Shown here in pieces: positions 35,409-44,312 of a stretch of DNA of 64,000 bases. A program made the translations under genes and the position numbers. The notes under the pieces are model-generated. The model was not told the origin of the DNA and did no database searches. It saw only the letters and a program-made list of their open reading frames with translations. How positions within the stretch are numbered: the first letter of the stretch is position 1; every line of letters begins with the position of its first letter. Source of the DNA: Saccharibacter sp. EH611 (GTDB lineage: Bacteria; Pseudomonadota; Alphaproteobacteria; Acetobacterales; Acetobacteraceae); the NCBI RefSeq assembly GCF_009834765.1, contig NZ_WVHP01000001.1, forward strand, positions 186,001-250,000. Reading direction: 5' to 3'.

Positions 35409-36784
35409 TAAGGCTCTCCTACAGAATGCTGTGTTTGTCCTTCTCGCAGCCAACACCACAGCCCATACACACCCGTTGTCGCGAGAAGACTAACGACCCA
35501 AGATAGATCAATCCCATGCACAGCTGACACCAAAAAACCCGTATAAGGCCCTGTTTTAAGAAATGGGATCTCCACCAAAACCCCGATGATATAACTCACA
35601 ACGGCCCGCCCATTAAGCAGGCCATAAAGCCCACCGTCCGAAGCAAAGAATGCTTTGATGTCATAATCGCCTTGTTTAAGGAGGTAATAATCGGTCAAGT
35701 TGATCGCCGTCCACGGCACGAGCACTGCCATAAGAATGTCTAAAAAAGCCGTATAGGCCTTAAAAAAATCTCCAGCCATCCCAATGCTCATCCATAAGGC
35801 CGCACCGAGAAGAAGAAGCGTAGCACTCAACCGAGCTGCGAAACCAAAATGCCAATGCGGTCGCAACGTTTGAACCAACGTCAAGCTACATAATGCACCA
35901 CAATAAACACTCATAGCATTCGCCAACGGAATCGCGAGTGCCAAAATCAACACGATCAATCCACCTAAGCTCCCCGAAAGATGGAGCAAACTGCCCGTTA
36001 TCGACGCTCCCGGCCATGAAATGGCTAATAGACTCCCCAAAATCATGGGCAAGATCGCACCAAGAACCGTGCCTCCATAGGTCGCCCCAAAAGCCTGACG
36101 GGCCGCATCTTGTTGATTAGGCAAATAACGTGATGAATCCGATACATAAGGGGCATACGCAATCTGCCATAACGCCGATACAGACAACGCCCCTAGGAAA
36201 CCCGCTATAGAACCATGTGTATCTGTCAGCAATCCCCATGAAAGTCGCCCAAATCCACATGTAATGGCATAGAGAACCCCTAATGCGGAGACCCAACTCG
36301 CCAGTTTGGAGCACATATGAATAGCCCGGTAGCCCAACACGCAAGGAATAAGCGTTAACATAGCGATCAGGGCCACACCCCTTACCCCATGCAGCACAGG
36401 AAGAACCTGAGAAAGAGCTTCTCCCCCTACCACACAATTAGAAGCGGCAAATCCAATATACATCAACACGACAAGCACAATCACAGGGACAGAGCCATAC
36501 ACACCAAACTGCCCCCGGCTTTGCACCATTTGGGGAACACCAAGCCGAGGCCCCTGCGCGGCATGCAAGGCCATAAACACTGCCCCCACCGCATTCCCAA
36601 TAATCAATGCAACCAATGACCATAGGAGCGACAACCCAAAAAGCGCTGGCCCTAACGCTCCCGTTACAACGGTAAGGAGCGTCATATTGGCGCTAAACCA
36701 CACTGCAAAGAGATCGGAGGCTCGGCCATGTCGTTGACCAGCTGGAATAGGATGGATGGTTTGCGCTTCAAAAGACTCATTCAT
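35408..36784 (-). CDS. NCS1-family nucleobase permease (cytosine/purine type)
   Basis: A 458-residue inner-membrane transporter of the NCS1 family with about 12 helices, importing a nucleobase or related compound with cation. The start is the ATG at 36784 (MNESFEAQTI); an upstream frame continues but is not homologous. Signatures are GLSLLWSLVALIIGNAVGAVFMA and GPRLGVPQMVQSRGQFG. Substrate (cytosine, hypoxanthine, hydroxymethylpyrimidine) cannot be told. It is coupled to the CPBP protease and divergent from the TRIC gene. The leader region has a 7-base hairpin (36811-36842) but no recognised riboswitch. Confidence 0.82.
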   Translation of the reverse strand: MNESFEAQTIHPIPAGQRHGRASDLFAVWFSANMTLLTVVTGALGPALFGLSLLWSLVALIIGNAVGAVFMALHAAQGPRLGVPQMVQSRGQFGVYGSVPVIVLVVLMYIGFAASNCVVGGEALSQVLPVLHGVRGVALIAMLTLIPCVLGYRAIHMCSKLASWVSALGVLYAITCGFGRLSWGLLTDTHGSIAGFLGALSVSALWQIAYAPYVSDSSRYLPNQQDAARQAFGATYGGTVLGAILPMILGSLLAISWPGASITGSLLHLSGSLGGLIVLILALAIPLANAMSVYCGALCSLTLVQTLRPHWHFGFAARLSATLLLLGAALWMSIGMAGDFFKAYTAFLDILMAVLVPWTAINLTDYYLLKQGDYDIKAFFASDGGLYGLLNGRAVVSYIIGVLVEIPFLKTGPYTGFLVSAVHGIDLSWVVSLLATTGVYGLWCWLREGQTQHSVGEP

Positions 36785-36915
36785 TGGCGCTGTATTCTCA
36801 CTTTCTCGTCGCACTTGAAGTCGATCCCTCTGAGACAAGTGCTTTCCCCACAGCTCTATCTAAGCTATGGCAGCCTCTCACCCCTTCGGATCCCTCGACC
36901 TACAGGACCCGTATC

Positions 36916-37545
36916 GTGACATTTGATCTCTATACGACTCTTTACATAATCGCCATCATCGCTGAAGCCATGACCGCTGCCCTTTTAGCCGGGCGACGTG
37001 AAATGGATTGGATCGGTGTCTTTTTTCTGGGCTGTGTCACCTCCTTGGGAGGTGGGTCTGTAAGGGATGTTCTCTTAAATCACTACCCACTTTCGTGGAT
37101 AAACCATCCCTACTATCCTCTCCTCACAGGCTTCTCCGCTCTCGCAACCATCGCGATTGCCCCGCACATGCATAAGTTTGAACGACTCTTTCTTGTCTTA
37201 GATGCAATTGGCCTCGTCGTTTTTACCGTCATTGGGTGCCGTATTGCCCTCATGCTCCATCTCCCATTTGTCAGCGTTTTACTTTCTGGCATGATTACCG
37301 GCTGCGCTGGGGGAATTATGCGCGACGTTCTTTGCAACGATATTCCACTTGTTTTCCGCTCTGAACTGTACGCCACAGTTTCTATTACCTCAGGCCTCGT
37401 TTATCTCCTTTGCCGGCATCTCACAGCAAATGATAATACCTGCCTGATCATCTCCATGATCGTCGGCCTTTCTTTTCGGCTTCTATCAATCCGCTTTCAG
37501 TGGAGAATGCCCAGTTTTTCTTACTCTAGGAATCATCATCACTAA
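36916..37545 (+). CDS. TRIC-family cation channel protein (UPF0126)
   Basis: A 209-residue membrane protein with two repeats of three helices. Both repeats carry the family motif: GGGSVRDVLLN and GGIMRDVLCND. The start is the GTG at 36916 with AGGA about 8 bases upstream; a TTG-initiated frame from 36784 would add 44 unrelated residues. Bacterial members are potassium-permeable TRIC channels. It shares its upstream region with the divergent NCS1 permease. Confidence 0.9.
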   Translation: MTFDLYTTLYIIAIIAEAMTAALLAGRREMDWIGVFFLGCVTSLGGGSVRDVLLNHYPLSWINHPYYPLLTGFSALATIAIAPHMHKFERLFLVLDAIGLVVFTVIGCRIALMLHLPFVSVLLSGMITGCAGGIMRDVLCNDIPLVFRSELYATVSITSGLVYLLCRHLTANDNTCLIISMIVGLSFRLLSIRFQWRMPSFSYSRNHHH

Positions 37546-37835
37546 CAAATTATATACACTTATTCCTAATTTTATATAGGAGCGTTCTATCTCAAAAGAG
37601 CACTCTTCTCTGTCAAGAAGAGTTACAATCACGTAAATTACGCCTTTCTTACGATCTTTTGCTCAAACCACAGCATGAGCAGCATTTTTGTTCCGGCGGG
37701 CACCATGACAGATCTAACATCTCCCAGCGCTGCACATACATTACATGGTCATAATATGATGAGCAGAGCAGATGCCCGCTCATTCCCCTCCTATCGCTTG
37801 CAGGCCAACCTTTTGGCAGAGTGAAGGGAAATCGT
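37546..37835. other. Intergenic stretch upstream of OprB copy 1
   Basis: Nearly 300 bases without a supported gene. A minus-strand frame at 37649-37867 has no recognisable motif and overlaps the porin start, so it is not called. No repeat or hairpin of note was seen. Confidence 0.4.
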
Positions 37836-39269
37836 ATGTTCAGAAAATCCTTCCTCATTGCCACCACTCTTGCCGTATTATGTACCTTCTTTTCACACGC
37901 TCAGGCGCAAGTGCTGGATCGTATTATCGGTAACGAACCTTACGAACGCGTTGATACACCTTTACCGCTTCATGATGGTTTTACCACTGCCGTTCCCCCT
38001 TTTGCACGTCCCGAAGCACTCTTCCCACACGGGTTTGGCATAACCGACTGGCTGCGTGACCGTGGTATTGCTTTCATGCTGGATAATATGAATGAGTTTG
38101 CCGGAGCGATTACAAAACCGACGCCCGGCTTTCCCAATTACAAGCAAGGGGCCAGCAATGCCGGACAATATGCGATGTCCCTCAATATAGACTGGGAGCG
38201 CATTCTGGGCCTGCGTGGCTTTTCTACGCACAGCATCGCTGTTGGACGCTATGGCACGACAGCCAATCGTATGTTTGGTGACTGGCTTAACCACGCATCA
38301 GAAGATTATGGCGGCGGTGGGAATGTTGTCGTCCATCTTGTCATGCTGTATGGCGAAGAAACCTTGTGGGGCGGACGGTTAGATATTGCAGCTGGTCGAA
38401 TGGCTGAAATGTCAGACTTCCAAAACAGCCCTCTCTTCTGCAACTTCCAAAATGGTAGTATCTGCGGACGCCCTAAGGCCGCAACAGATAGTGGATTTAC
38501 CAGCGGTTATCCTGCCTCTGTGTGGGGTGGACGGATACGCGGGCGTCCCTGGCGATCCATCTACGTGCAGGCGGGTGTCTATGCCGCTGAACGGGGGATT
38601 TACTCTGCAGCCGAACATCGCACAGGCTTTGCTTGGGTCAATCGTCATATTAACGGTGTGCGCGTACCCTTCGAGATCGGGTTTGAGCCTGTCTTTTACC
38701 ATGCCTATCCTGGGCATCTTAAAATTGGTGGCGTGCTCATGACCGCTCCTAGCGCGGACAATTATTTTGACCGAAACGGCTCACCTTTTGCTCTGTCGCG
38801 CCTTGCTCCACGCACTCATCGTAACAATTTCGGTGCATGGATTATGGCTGACCAGCATATTATGAACCATTATCATAACAATAAGCGTGGCATCACGGTA
38901 TTAGGCGGTTTTCTCTATAACGATCGCCAAACGGCTCTTCGCGAATGGGAAGCTTACGGAGCTGTGATTGACCGTGGCATTTTCCGCTCCCGGCCTTATG
39001 ACACACTCGGTATTTCCTTTACCTATGAAAAAATGCCCATCGGGGTTCAAAAAACAGGCGAACTCCTCATCGCTCAAAACCGCCCTCTTCCTAATCATGC
39101 AACGGGCGTACAACGTCATACGAGTGTATTTGAAGTTAACTACGCTATTCATGTCATGCGTGGCGTTATTTTCCAGCCTTTGATGGAATATTATTTTCGC
39201 CCTAATGGGCAAGGAAATCTCCGTGATGCTGCCTTGCTAGGATTTAAAAGCCATATCGAAATTTTTTAA
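37836..39269 (+). CDS. OprB-family carbohydrate porin (copy 1)
   Basis: A 477-residue outer-membrane porin. The start is the ATG at 37836 with GAAGGGA about 8 bases upstream. The signal ends near SHAQA-QV. Family blocks are FGITDWLRDRGIAFMLDNMNEFAG and MLYGEETLWGGRLDIAAGRMAEMSDF, followed by aromatic beta-strands and a C-terminal Phe. OprB relatives let glucose and other sugars through. YfdX follows. It is shorter than copy 2 (47810-49504) and lacks the N-terminal coiled stretch. Confidence 0.9.
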   Translation: MFRKSFLIATTLAVLCTFFSHAQAQVLDRIIGNEPYERVDTPLPLHDGFTTAVPPFARPEALFPHGFGITDWLRDRGIAFMLDNMNEFAGAITKPTPGFPNYKQGASNAGQYAMSLNIDWERILGLRGFSTHSIAVGRYGTTANRMFGDWLNHASEDYGGGGNVVVHLVMLYGEETLWGGRLDIAAGRMAEMSDFQNSPLFCNFQNGSICGRPKAATDSGFTSGYPASVWGGRIRGRPWRSIYVQAGVYAAERGIYSAAEHRTGFAWVNRHINGVRVPFEIGFEPVFYHAYPGHLKIGGVLMTAPSADNYFDRNGSPFALSRLAPRTHRNNFGAWIMADQHIMNHYHNNKRGITVLGGFLYNDRQTALREWEAYGAVIDRGIFRSRPYDTLGISFTYEKMPIGVQKTGELLIAQNRPLPNHATGVQRHTSVFEVNYAIHVMRGVIFQPLMEYYFRPNGQGNLRDAALLGFKSHIEIF

Positions 39270-39438
39270 ACTAGATACGAAAATATCACTTTTACTGGTG
39301 TAAATTTTCTATAACCCTCCCCTTATTAGGGGGATAAGCTCGTACGATAGAGTAAGGGGCAGTCCTTGACCACACAATGCCTTCATATTCTAGGCATTTC
39401 TCTGTCCGTGAGCTGACTTATGAAAGGAACATAGTTCA

Positions 39439-40170
39439 ATGCGTTTTCATCTCTCTCATCATGTTATGGCAGCCACTCTCCTACTAGGCTCTGCAGCACC
39501 TGCTCTCGCCCATAATAATACACCCCCTACACCAGCTGCCCCCTCAGAAACTCAGCCTATCCCCTCTGTCCAACATTATTGGGCACAGGTGGAGGCAAAG
39601 CAGTCTTTCCTTCATCTGTCTGAACATGGACAAATGGCACTGTTGAGTATTTTAGAAGCCCATCACGATGTTGCTGTTGGTCAAACGCACCTCGCTATTC
39701 CAGCATTAACAGCAGCCAGCACACATTTATTGCTTGCTTCTAAAGCTGATGAGCATTTCATTGCCGCTGAAGAAGCTCTGCATCCTGCCCCTCAACGCCC
39801 TCTCTCCCCACATCACGTGCCGCAGCAAGGCCGCACAGACTGGATCCCCGTTAGTGGTGATATTATCGCTAGCACCACACTAGCACCGGAAAAGAAAAAC
39901 CGCGTTGCTCTTGCCGATGCCCAGCTAAAATCCGGCAAAAGCCAACAAGCCGTTCAAACACTCGGTGACCTCCGTCAACAGATTGATTATATTATCACGC
40001 TAGCTCCGCTCACCCATACACAGCAGGCTGTTAATAGAGCGTTGACCTTCGCAAAAGCCAATAATGCTCAAGGTGTGCAGGCTGCTCTTAATGATGCGGT
40101 TGATAGTTTCGTCTTCGTGTCTGAAAATGTCATTACAGAAGCTACAGCTACCAACGCGCATAAGCACTAA
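39439..40170 (+). CDS. YfdX-family periplasmic protein
   Basis: A 243-residue protein with a signal ending SAAPALA-HN. The YfdX domain covers about 50-235, alpha-helical, with LSEHGQMALLSILEAHHDVAVGQ, TDWIPVSGDI and QQIDYIITLAPLTHTQQAV. In E. coli yfdX is under EvgA and tied to acid and drug tolerance, so an acid-envelope role is an inference only. It follows OprB by about 170 bases, which hold a CCCC-TTATTA-GGGG palindrome, and is ended by a strong hairpin. Confidence 0.88.
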   Translation: MRFHLSHHVMAATLLLGSAAPALAHNNTPPTPAAPSETQPIPSVQHYWAQVEAKQSFLHLSEHGQMALLSILEAHHDVAVGQTHLAIPALTAASTHLLLASKADEHFIAAEEALHPAPQRPLSPHHVPQQGRTDWIPVSGDIIASTTLAPEKKNRVALADAQLKSGKSQQAVQTLGDLRQQIDYIITLAPLTHTQQAVNRALTFAKANNAQGVQAALNDAVDSFVFVSENVITEATATNAHKH

Positions 40171-40198
40171 TCGACCTGCTACAAAATAATGCGCATAT

Positions 40199-40228
40199 AA
40201 AACCCCCTCCTCATCGGAGGGAGTTTTT
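40199..40228 (+). terminator. Terminator of yfdX
   Basis: A 12-base stem with one mismatch (core CCCTCC/GGAGGG, 40205-40221, extended by A-C and T-run sides), 5-base loop, then five T. Confidence 0.85.
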
Positions 40229-40363
40229 GTTCACAAGTTCTGTGTATAACTCTTGTATGAACACTAAAAACGGCGCATTTTCCTCATTGTTTTATCTGTG
40301 GAAAACTCTGTGAACAAATATTTTTATTCTCTTGACACCGATTCTTGTAGCCAACAGCATCCT

Positions 40364-41938
40364 TTAATGATGCGTCTCTTCCGGCAGATCTTTTTTCCAA
40401 CCGCCACCAAGAGCATTATACAGACGAGCCAAATTCGTGGCCATTACAGCATCACTTCCCGTTAAATCGAGCTGAGAGGACTGTAATTGGGTTTGTGCAT
40501 TCAACACATCCAAATAGGTGCCTAAACCCGAACGATATTGGCTAGTTGCAAGAGAAAGAGCTCGCTGATTATCTGCTACAGCCTGTGCTAAGCCATCATG
40601 ACGCACCTGCTCGTCATGATAAGCTTGCAGCGCATTATCAACCTCATTCCATGCTTGTAAAACCGTTTGACGATATTCAATCGCAGCAGAGCGCTGCGCC
40701 GCTCTTTTCAACTTAAGCTGGCCGTATAAACGCCCCCCTTGAAAGATCGGTAAAGAGATCGTCGGCCCTACGTTCCAAGCTTTCGCATTCCAAAAACCAA
40801 GGTCACGAAAAGAAAGCGTTTGAAAACCAAAATCAGCTGTAATCGTCACCTTAGGATAGAAATCTGCCGTTGCCTCTCCCACTTCTGCAACAGTCTCACG
40901 CAAATGAGCGTCCGCTTCACGGATATCAGGACGACGCTGCGCTAATTCTGACGGTAGGCCAGCAGGTACGAACGGAGGTAGTGTCGGAATCGTTGCCGTT
41001 TTTGTCAGCTCACCATTTAAGCTCTGCGGTGGGGCCCCCAGAAGTAACGCAATTGCATTCATTTCTTGTGCAACACTTTGATCCAAGCTTGCCTGCTGCG
41101 CTTCTAAGTCATGCAAACGTGCATTAACACTATCAACATCCAACTCTGTCACCAAACCAGTACGATACCGATTTTCACTCAGCTGACGTAGCTGCGTTAA
41201 GGTCTGGTGCTGACTCGCGAGCACTGCTTGACGTTTTTGGTCACCTCGAAGTTGGAGATAGTCGCGCGCCATATCCGCTTGCCGTGCTATCAAAACACTG
41301 CGCCGTTCTTCCTCACTCATTTGCGAGACGGCTTTTGCTGCCTGATATTGGTGCGCTACGCGTCCCCATAAATCTATTTCATAGGTAGCATCAATTTTAT
41401 CCTGCCACTGGTTAAGCAAAGGCACTTGTGCCTCTTGCCCCCCTGTTAAAAAATCACGCCCAGACGAACCAGCCACCCCGGGAGGCAGTCTATCACCCAC
41501 ATGGCGCCCCACCCGCTTAAAGACCTCTTGTAGCTCTTTTGTACTATGCTGCGCACGCGTATAAGACCCCTGCGCTGCCAGATTAGGGAAACGCTCAGCC
41601 CCTGCGATCATCATTTGTGCACGACTCTGTGCCAGATTTGCCGAAGACAGCAAGAAGTTTAAGTTCTGCGTCGCCACACGCTCCTCAAGCGATGAAAGCT
41701 CTGGATCATGAAAATTTTTCCACCAATCATCAGCCATCGGGGCCTGCGTGACCACACTCGATGTTGACGCATGACCATGATCTTGGCTGTGCATATCATA
41801 GTGCGATGGTGCCCAAGAATGAGGCTTATGATAGGAAGGCCCCACCATACATCCACTCACAGTGAGCAACAGCGTCCCATAAAAAACGGGATTAAGGAGA
41901 GAACGACCAATTAATGATACGGAACGGCGGTCTTTCAC
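40364..41938 (-). CDS. NodT-family outer-membrane efflux factor
   Basis: A 524-residue outer-membrane lipoprotein that forms the exit channel of a tripartite pump. The start is the GTG at 41938 with AGGAG 7 bases upstream, giving a lipobox LTVSGC; the frame is open further but the extension is not sensible. Two OEP domains follow, with helical ESNRYRTGLVTELDVDS-type and LALATSQYRSGLGTYLDVLNAQ stretches. It pairs naturally with EmrA/EmrB genes at 42714-45400, but a TetR gene lies between them on the other strand. Confidence 0.9.
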   Translation of the reverse strand: MKDRRSVSLIGRSLLNPVFYGTLLLTVSGCMVGPSYHKPHSWAPSHYDMHSQDHGHASTSSVVTQAPMADDWWKNFHDPELSSLEERVATQNLNFLLSSANLAQSRAQMMIAGAERFPNLAAQGSYTRAQHSTKELQEVFKRVGRHVGDRLPPGVAGSSGRDFLTGGQEAQVPLLNQWQDKIDATYEIDLWGRVAHQYQAAKAVSQMSEEERRSVLIARQADMARDYLQLRGDQKRQAVLASQHQTLTQLRQLSENRYRTGLVTELDVDSVNARLHDLEAQQASLDQSVAQEMNAIALLLGAPPQSLNGELTKTATIPTLPPFVPAGLPSELAQRRPDIREADAHLRETVAEVGEATADFYPKVTITADFGFQTLSFRDLGFWNAKAWNVGPTISLPIFQGGRLYGQLKLKRAAQRSAAIEYRQTVLQAWNEVDNALQAYHDEQVRHDGLAQAVADNQRALSLATSQYRSGLGTYLDVLNAQTQLQSSQLDLTGSDAVMATNLARLYNALGGGWKKDLPEETHH

Positions 41939-41995
41939 AAAACAGCTCCTGATAGGGATGAGAGAGACGTAAGGGGTGCACACGAAGACTTGCAA

Positions 41996-42014
41996 TGACC
42001 AAATGGTTGGGTCA
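41996..42014. promoter_or_regulatory. Possible TetR operator between nodT and tetR
   Basis: TGACCAAATGGTTGGGTCA has 5-base outer arms TGACC/GGTCA and further partial symmetry. It lies between the divergent NodT and TetR genes and shares TGACC half-sites with the emrA palindrome. Confidence 0.4.
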
Positions 42015-42039
42015 GCATATGTTGAACAAGGCGAACAGC

Positions 42040-42693
42040 ATGAGAGGCCAGCCACAGACTATGACGCAGACAGGTTCGGAAATACCTTCCAACAGCGTGG
42101 ACACTAAACGCACTCAAATTCTGCGCGGTGCAGGCACTGTCTTTATCGAAAACGGTTATAGCGGCGCTTCTATGTCGCAAATTGCCCATGTAGCTGGCGT
42201 TTCCAAAGGCGCTTTGTATAATCATTTTGAGAGCAAAGCGGCCTTGTTCTCCGCCTTTTTTGAGGAAACATGTCAGACCCGGCTGAGTGTTCTTGAAAAC
42301 TTGGCCCATGACGACACGCTGAGCGTCGAAGACGCTCTGTTTCAACTGACGCAAGCGACCATCCATCTGATGCTGGATCACAAATCCGTTGGGCTGTACC
42401 GCATCATTTTGGTGGATGCTCCCCGCTTCCCCAGTCTGGTAGAAACTTTTTGGAAACATGGGATCGGCCGTACATTGTCGAACATGCAAGGTTGGCTGGT
42501 TCGCCAAACAGCCAAGGGCACCTTGTCTGTTGACGATCCTGCTTTTGCTGCGGAACAGTTCTTGTTGATGTGCCAGACAGGTATTGTACAACGTCATCGC
42601 TTGTCGTTGCCTGTTGATTGCAGTCCTGCCCATATTGAGCAGATTGCCCACCGCACGGCAGAATGTTTCTTGCGTATCTACGCGCCAGACTGA
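42040..42693 (+). CDS. TetR-family regulator of the efflux set
   Basis: A TetR/AcrR-type repressor of about 217 residues. The HTH is TKRTQILRGAGTVFIENGY then GASMSQIAHVAGVSKGALYNHFESKAALF, and the C-terminal part is a ligand-binding helical bundle. The start is uncertain: ATG at 42040 has AAGG upstream; 41995 and 42061 are options. It is divergent from the NodT gene and convergent with the EmrB gene. It likely represses all three pump genes. Confidence 0.88.
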   Translation: MRGQPQTMTQTGSEIPSNSVDTKRTQILRGAGTVFIENGYSGASMSQIAHVAGVSKGALYNHFESKAALFSAFFEETCQTRLSVLENLAHDDTLSVEDALFQLTQATIHLMLDHKSVGLYRIILVDAPRFPSLVETFWKHGIGRTLSNMQGWLVRQTAKGTLSVDDPAFAAEQFLLMCQTGIVQRHRLSLPVDCSPAHIEQIAHRTAECFLRIYAPD

Positions 42694-42713
42694 CGCAAGC
42701 TGTCTGCGTTTCA

Positions 42714-44312
42714 TCAATGCCCCCCACTGCTCTGACCATCTCCCTTAATCGGAGAGGCAAGGAAACAGAGCGGCACAACGCAGAGAGCCAAAATCCCCAA
42801 CACATTAAAGAGCTGATTATAGGCCAACATTGATACTTGGCTGGCAAAGTCCTGGTACATATGCGCTATCGCATAAGCATGAGCGCGCAGCGGAGCGAGC
42901 CCATGAGCCTCTGCTACCTGTTGAACCTGTGCAAGGTAAGAGCGAACTTCTGGCTTTGAAGCGACCACATGTGACGATAAATCCGTCTGATGCACTTGCC
43001 GCATCTCTATCAACGCCGCCGTCGAGAGCGAAATGGCCTGTGAACCGAAATAGTTTCGCACCATGCTAAACAATGCCGATCCATCCCCGTTCAACTCCGG
43101 CGGTAATGTCGCATAAGCAAGAGTTGAAATTGGCACAAAGAGAAAGGCCAAAGGCGCTGTTTGCCGCACGCGATACAGAACAAGATGGGTAAAATCCACA
43201 TCAGAATAAAGGTTCGCCGCTAACAAAAACGACGACGCCATAAAGAGAAAGCCAAAGGCAATGATATAGCGGATCTGAAAACGCTTCATCAGCATCCCCA
43301 CAATAGGGATGAGACAAATCACAACGGCACCACCAGGGGCCATCAGCTGCCCAGACAAAGTTGCCGTATAACCCTGAACCTGCTGTGCAAATTGCGGCAT
43401 AATGACAGCAGAGGCATACAGCAACATGCCCATAACCCCCATCATCGTTGTACCAACCGCAAAGTTACGATCTTTCAAAACGCTCAAACGTAGAAGCGGG
43501 TCTTTTGCCTTGCACAGCCAGATAACAGCCCCCACCGTACATACAACACCTAGAACAGCCATTGTCGTGATAAAAGAAGACCCAAACCAGTCATCATCCT
43601 CACCCCGGTCAGCCATCACTTCCAAACAGCCAAGACCGATGGAGATCAAACTAATCCCAATCACATCAATCCGTTCGCGACGTGCTTTTTCCCATGGTGG
43701 ATCTTCCAGCAAGGCAGCCACAGCCAAGACGGTAATAATCCCAAAAGGAACGTTGATGAAGAAAATCCAACGCCAAGAGTAATTGTCTGTAAACCACCCT
43801 CCCAGCAAAGGCCCTAGAACCGGCCCGACAACCGTTGCAATAGCCGTCAGGCCAAACGCAGCCCCACGCTTTTCTGGTGGGAAAATATCCAGAATAATCG
43901 ACTGCTGGCTAGGCTGAAGACCACCACCGAAAAACCCCTGCATCAGGCGAAAGATCACCAACATCGGCAAGGATGTCGCCAATCCACACAGGAAGGATGA
44001 CAATGTGAACATTGCAATACAGACAAGGAAATAACGCTTCCGCCCAAAAAGCCGCGATAACCAGCCCGAAATGGTCAGCACAATGCCATTTGCAACGAGA
44101 TAAGAGGTGAGCGTCCACGTCGAATCATCGTAGGAACTTCCCAATGACCCGGCAATATGAGGCAGCGCCACGTTCACAATCGTCGTGTCCAGCACCTCCA
44201 TAAAAGCCGCCAAGGTCACGACAACCGCAATTAACCACGGATTGTGACGGGGCTTCCATGTGCTGCGGTCTGTTTGCTCGTCCGGAGACGTTGTCGCAAC
44301 ATCATCACTCAT
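42714..44312 (-). CDS. EmrB/QacA-type drug efflux transporter (DHA2 MFS)
   Basis: A 532-residue inner-membrane antiporter with 14 hydrophobic helices. Motif C-like GPVLGPLLGGWFTD and the DHA2 stretch AFMEVLDTTIVNVALPHIAGSLG are intact; GWLSRLFGRKRYFL is motif A. The start overlaps the EmrA stop by four bases. With EmrA and the NodT channel it forms a pump spanning both membranes. Substrates cannot be told. Confidence 0.93.
   Translation of the reverse strand: MSDDVATTSPDEQTDRSTWKPRHNPWLIAVVVTLAAFMEVLDTTIVNVALPHIAGSLGSSYDDSTWTLTSYLVANGIVLTISGWLSRLFGRKRYFLVCIAMFTLSSFLCGLATSLPMLVIFRLMQGFFGGGLQPSQQSIILDIFPPEKRGAAFGLTAIATVVGPVLGPLLGGWFTDNYSWRWIFFINVPFGIITVLAVAALLEDPPWEKARRERIDVIGISLISIGLGCLEVMADRGEDDDWFGSSFITTMAVLGVVCTVGAVIWLCKAKDPLLRLSVLKDRNFAVGTTMMGVMGMLLYASAVIMPQFAQQVQGYTATLSGQLMAPGGAVVICLIPIVGMLMKRFQIRYIIAFGFLFMASSFLLAANLYSDVDFTHLVLYRVRQTAPLAFLFVPISTLAYATLPPELNGDGSALFSMVRNYFGSQAISLSTAALIEMRQVHQTDLSSHVVASKPEVRSYLAQVQQVAEAHGLAPLRAHAYAIAHMYQDFASQVSMLAYNQLFNVLGILALCVVPLCFLASPIKGDGQSSGGH

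Noticed and set aside
36785-36915. Possible TPP riboswitch before the NCS1 permease (CytX-like idea)
   Set aside because: The CUGAGA and ACC...CUGAUC...GCG-AGGGA blocks are not present in the right order on either strand.
37649-37867. 72-codon minus-strand frame before OprB copy 1
   Set aside because: Overlaps the porin start, has odd Cys/Trp-rich composition and no motif.
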